Assembly (NCBI RefSeq): GCF_022549675.1
Contig: NZ_JAKZGR010000001.1
Location: 1 to 64,000, forward strand
DNA from: Belliella kenyensis
GTDB lineage: Bacteria; Bacteroidota; Bacteroidia; Cytophagales; Cyclobacteriaceae
DNA length: 64,000 nucleotides
Direction of reading: 5' to 3'
Shown: positions 62,751 through 64,000 of the stretch, one piece after another
How the letters are laid out: each line of letters starts with the position of its first letter
How positions within the stretch are numbered: the first letter of the stretch is position 1
Notes under the pieces: generated by a model
Told to the model about the DNA's origin: nothing
What the model saw: the letters and a program-made list of their open reading frames with translations, nothing else
Database searches by the model: none
Made by a program: the position numbers and the translations under genes

Positions 62751-63572
62751 GTGAAAGCAAAAGAACCATTTGTAGATGTTGAAAAAATCCTGAAGGAAAA
62801 AAATCCAACCCTTCATCGATGGTTGCCTTCGTTCGTGATCCAATATGTGAAGCGTATAGTTCATGAAAAAGAAGTAAATCAGATCATGTTAAAAAATGGG
62901 CAATTGCATGGATTAGATTTTGTAAATGCTTTGATTGAAGAATTTGGAGTTCACGTAGAGCTCACAGGGGCTGAAAATATTCCTTTGGAGAAACCTGTGA
63001 TTTTTGCTTCAAATCATCCACTAGGTGGAATGGATGGAATTGCATTTATGCATGCTCTTGGAAAGTATAGAAAAGACATTAGGTTTTTGGTAAATGATAT
63101 ATTGACCAATATCACCAATTTTGAACCTATGTTTATTCCGGTGAACAAGCATGGGGCAAACAGCAGAGAGGTAAGTAAGCTCATAGAGGATACCTACGCT
63201 GGAAATCATGCAGTATTGGTTTTTCCTGCGGGTCTCGTGTCAAGAAAGCAGCATGCTGGAATAAAAGACTTAGAATGGAAGAAAAGTTTTATTTCTAAAT
63301 CAAAAAAATATCAAAAAGACGTAGTACCTGTTTATATTGAGGGCAAGAATTCTGGATTCTTTTATAACTTAGCGAGATTGAGAAAGCAAATCGGGATAAA
63401 GGCCAACATAGAGATGTTTTATTTGGCGGATGAAATGTTCTCACAACGAGGGAAGAAGGTAGTGATTCACATCGGAAAACCAATACCTTATCAATATTTC
63501 GATGCCTCAAAAAATGAAAAAGAGTGGGCAGAAGTTGTAAAAGAAACGGTGTATCGAATTGCCAAAAATTAA
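62751..63572 (+). CDS. glsA: PlsC-family O-acyltransferase, probable glycine-lipid synthase subunit GlsA
   Basis: This 273-residue protein belongs to the lysophospholipid-acyltransferase superfamily. SNHPLGGMDG (from residue 87) holds His89 and Asp95: five residues lie between them instead of the usual four. The later VPVYIEGKNSGFFYNLARLR and VFPAGLVSR are typical of OlsA/GlsA-type enzymes that add an O-linked acyl chain. It starts at a GTG and ends five bases before a GNAT acyltransferase gene. By context it acts second, at the inner membrane, in making amino-acid lipids. Confidence 0.72.
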   Translation: MKAKEPFVDVEKILKEKNPTLHRWLPSFVIQYVKRIVHEKEVNQIMLKNGQLHGLDFVNALIEEFGVHVELTGAENIPLEKPVIFASNHPLGGMDGIAFMHALGKYRKDIRFLVNDILTNITNFEPMFIPVNKHGANSREVSKLIEDTYAGNHAVLVFPAGLVSRKQHAGIKDLEWKKSFISKSKKYQKDVVPVYIEGKNSGFFYNLARLRKQIGIKANIEMFYLADEMFSQRGKKVVIHIGKPIPYQYFDASKNEKEWAEVVKETVYRIAKN

Positions 63573-63577
63573 GAATT

Positions 63578-64000
63578 ATGCAAAAATTAATACCTGCAGT
63601 AGATAGAGACCTACTCAAAAAGGAGTTGATAGCGGAAAGGTTTCTTCGATATGCTAACAATGGTAACAATCATATTTATTTAGTAGATCATCACAATGCT
63701 CCAAACGTAGTTAGAGAAATTGGAAGATTGAGAGAATTGACTTTTCGAGGAGCAGGAGGAGGTACTGGTCTTGAGATTGATATAGATGAGAATGATACTT
63801 GCGAGCATTGTTACCAGCAATTGATCACTTGGAATCCAGAAGATGAAGAGATTGTAGCTGGATATCGATTGATATATTGTAAATATGCCAATATAGATGA
63901 AAACGGAATGATTAATCTTTCGACTGCTCATCTATTCAAGTTTTCAGAAACATTTTTACAAGACTACATTCCTCATACCATAGAATTAGGTCGGTCCTTT
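63578..64000 (+). CDS. glsB: GNAT-type N-acyltransferase, probable GlsB-like (partial, cut by window end)
   Basis: The frame from ATG 63578 stays open for 141 codons to the window edge. It begins MQKLIPAVDRDLLKKEL, and EIGRLRELTFRGAGGGTG then EIVAGYRLIYC match the GNAT fold of OlsB/GlsB and Acetyltransf_5 enzymes. GlsB makes N-acylglycine from acyl-ACP and glycine; OlsB uses ornithine. The directly adjacent PlsC-like gene supports the lipid role. The amino acid used cannot be told from the sequence. The C-terminus is missing. Confidence 0.75.
   Translation, partial: MQKLIPAVDRDLLKKELIAERFLRYANNGNNHIYLVDHHNAPNVVREIGRLRELTFRGAGGGTGLEIDIDENDTCEHCYQQLITWNPEDEEIVAGYRLIYCKYANIDENGMINLSTAHLFKFSETFLQDYIPHTIELGRSF

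Noticed and set aside
63680-63931. 83-codon frame on - at the right end
   Set aside because: It is antisense to the GNAT acyltransferase frame at 63578-64000, which has a clear family pattern.
1-64000. CRISPR array, tRNA or rRNA genes, transposons
   Set aside because: Reading both strands showed no regularly spaced repeats, no cloverleaf-like sequence in gaps and no transposase or integrase motif.

Overview
The window is one contiguous piece of a low-GC bacterial chromosome that reads as Bacteroidota, most likely Cytophagia and close to Cyclobacteriaceae (lineage is inference). The evidence is: TAnnTTTG-type -7 promoter elements, little Shine-Dalgarno signal, a BlaI/BlaR1 pair whose sensor carries TonB-type domains, OmpA proteins with PD40 repeats, DUF1573 and DUF2911 proteins, a sirtuin without zinc cysteines, and an Exo/GIY-YIG fusion. 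I saw no prophage, transposase, CRISPR array, tRNA or rRNA. Coding density is high and both strands are used.

Layout. 0-10 kb: DoxX-like membrane protein, a lone GH78 alpha-L-rhamnosidase, sirtuin, topA, sixA-like phosphatase, arginase-family ureohydrolase. 10-16 kb: BlaR1/BlaI sensor-repressor pair, fatty acid desaturase divergent from a small YvlD-like membrane protein, AlbA_2 protein. 16-22 kb: class IV-type histone deacetylase, lipoprotein Skp/OmpH, deoxyhypusine-synthase-like enzyme, PD40-OmpA protein with a thioesterase, small secreted protein. 22-31 kb: M28 peptidase, acyl-CoA dehydrogenase, long-chain acyl-CoA ligase, trpS, DUF1573, YtxH. 31-39 kb: CocE-like hydrolase, small outer-membrane protein, a Vms1-like (VLRF1) protein, HEAT protein, HrpB helicase, DUF2911, Gfo/Idh/MocA oxidoreductase. 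39-51 kb: two-subunit molybdenum hydroxylase, S9 peptidase, compact ABC exporter, TetR regulator, cysteine desulfurase, FAD amine oxidase, aldo/keto reductase. 51-64 kb: a decayed outer-membrane gene, a cobalamin riboswitch controlling metE, a LOV-like PAS protein without the photoactive cysteine, SMP-30 lactonase, AbgT transporter, Exo/GIY-YIG nuclease, class III aminotransferase, rRNA methyltransferase, and an acyltransferase pair matching glycine-lipid synthases, the second cut by the window end.

How genes work together. The acyl-CoA dehydrogenase and ligase form a beta-oxidation entry. The desaturase, thioesterase and GlsA/GlsB-like pair act on acyl chains and membrane lipids. The ureohydrolase, deacetylase and deoxyhypusine-synthase homologue may bear on polyamines. 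MetE is repressed by B12 through its riboswitch. The strongest second-look items are the VLRF1 protein (a candidate ribosome-rescue factor), the glycine-lipid pair, the metE leader with a small ORF starting inside riboswitch helix P13, a repeated TGAGGTRC motif overlapping the desaturase promoter, and the BlaR1-like protein with four tandem TonB-type domains.
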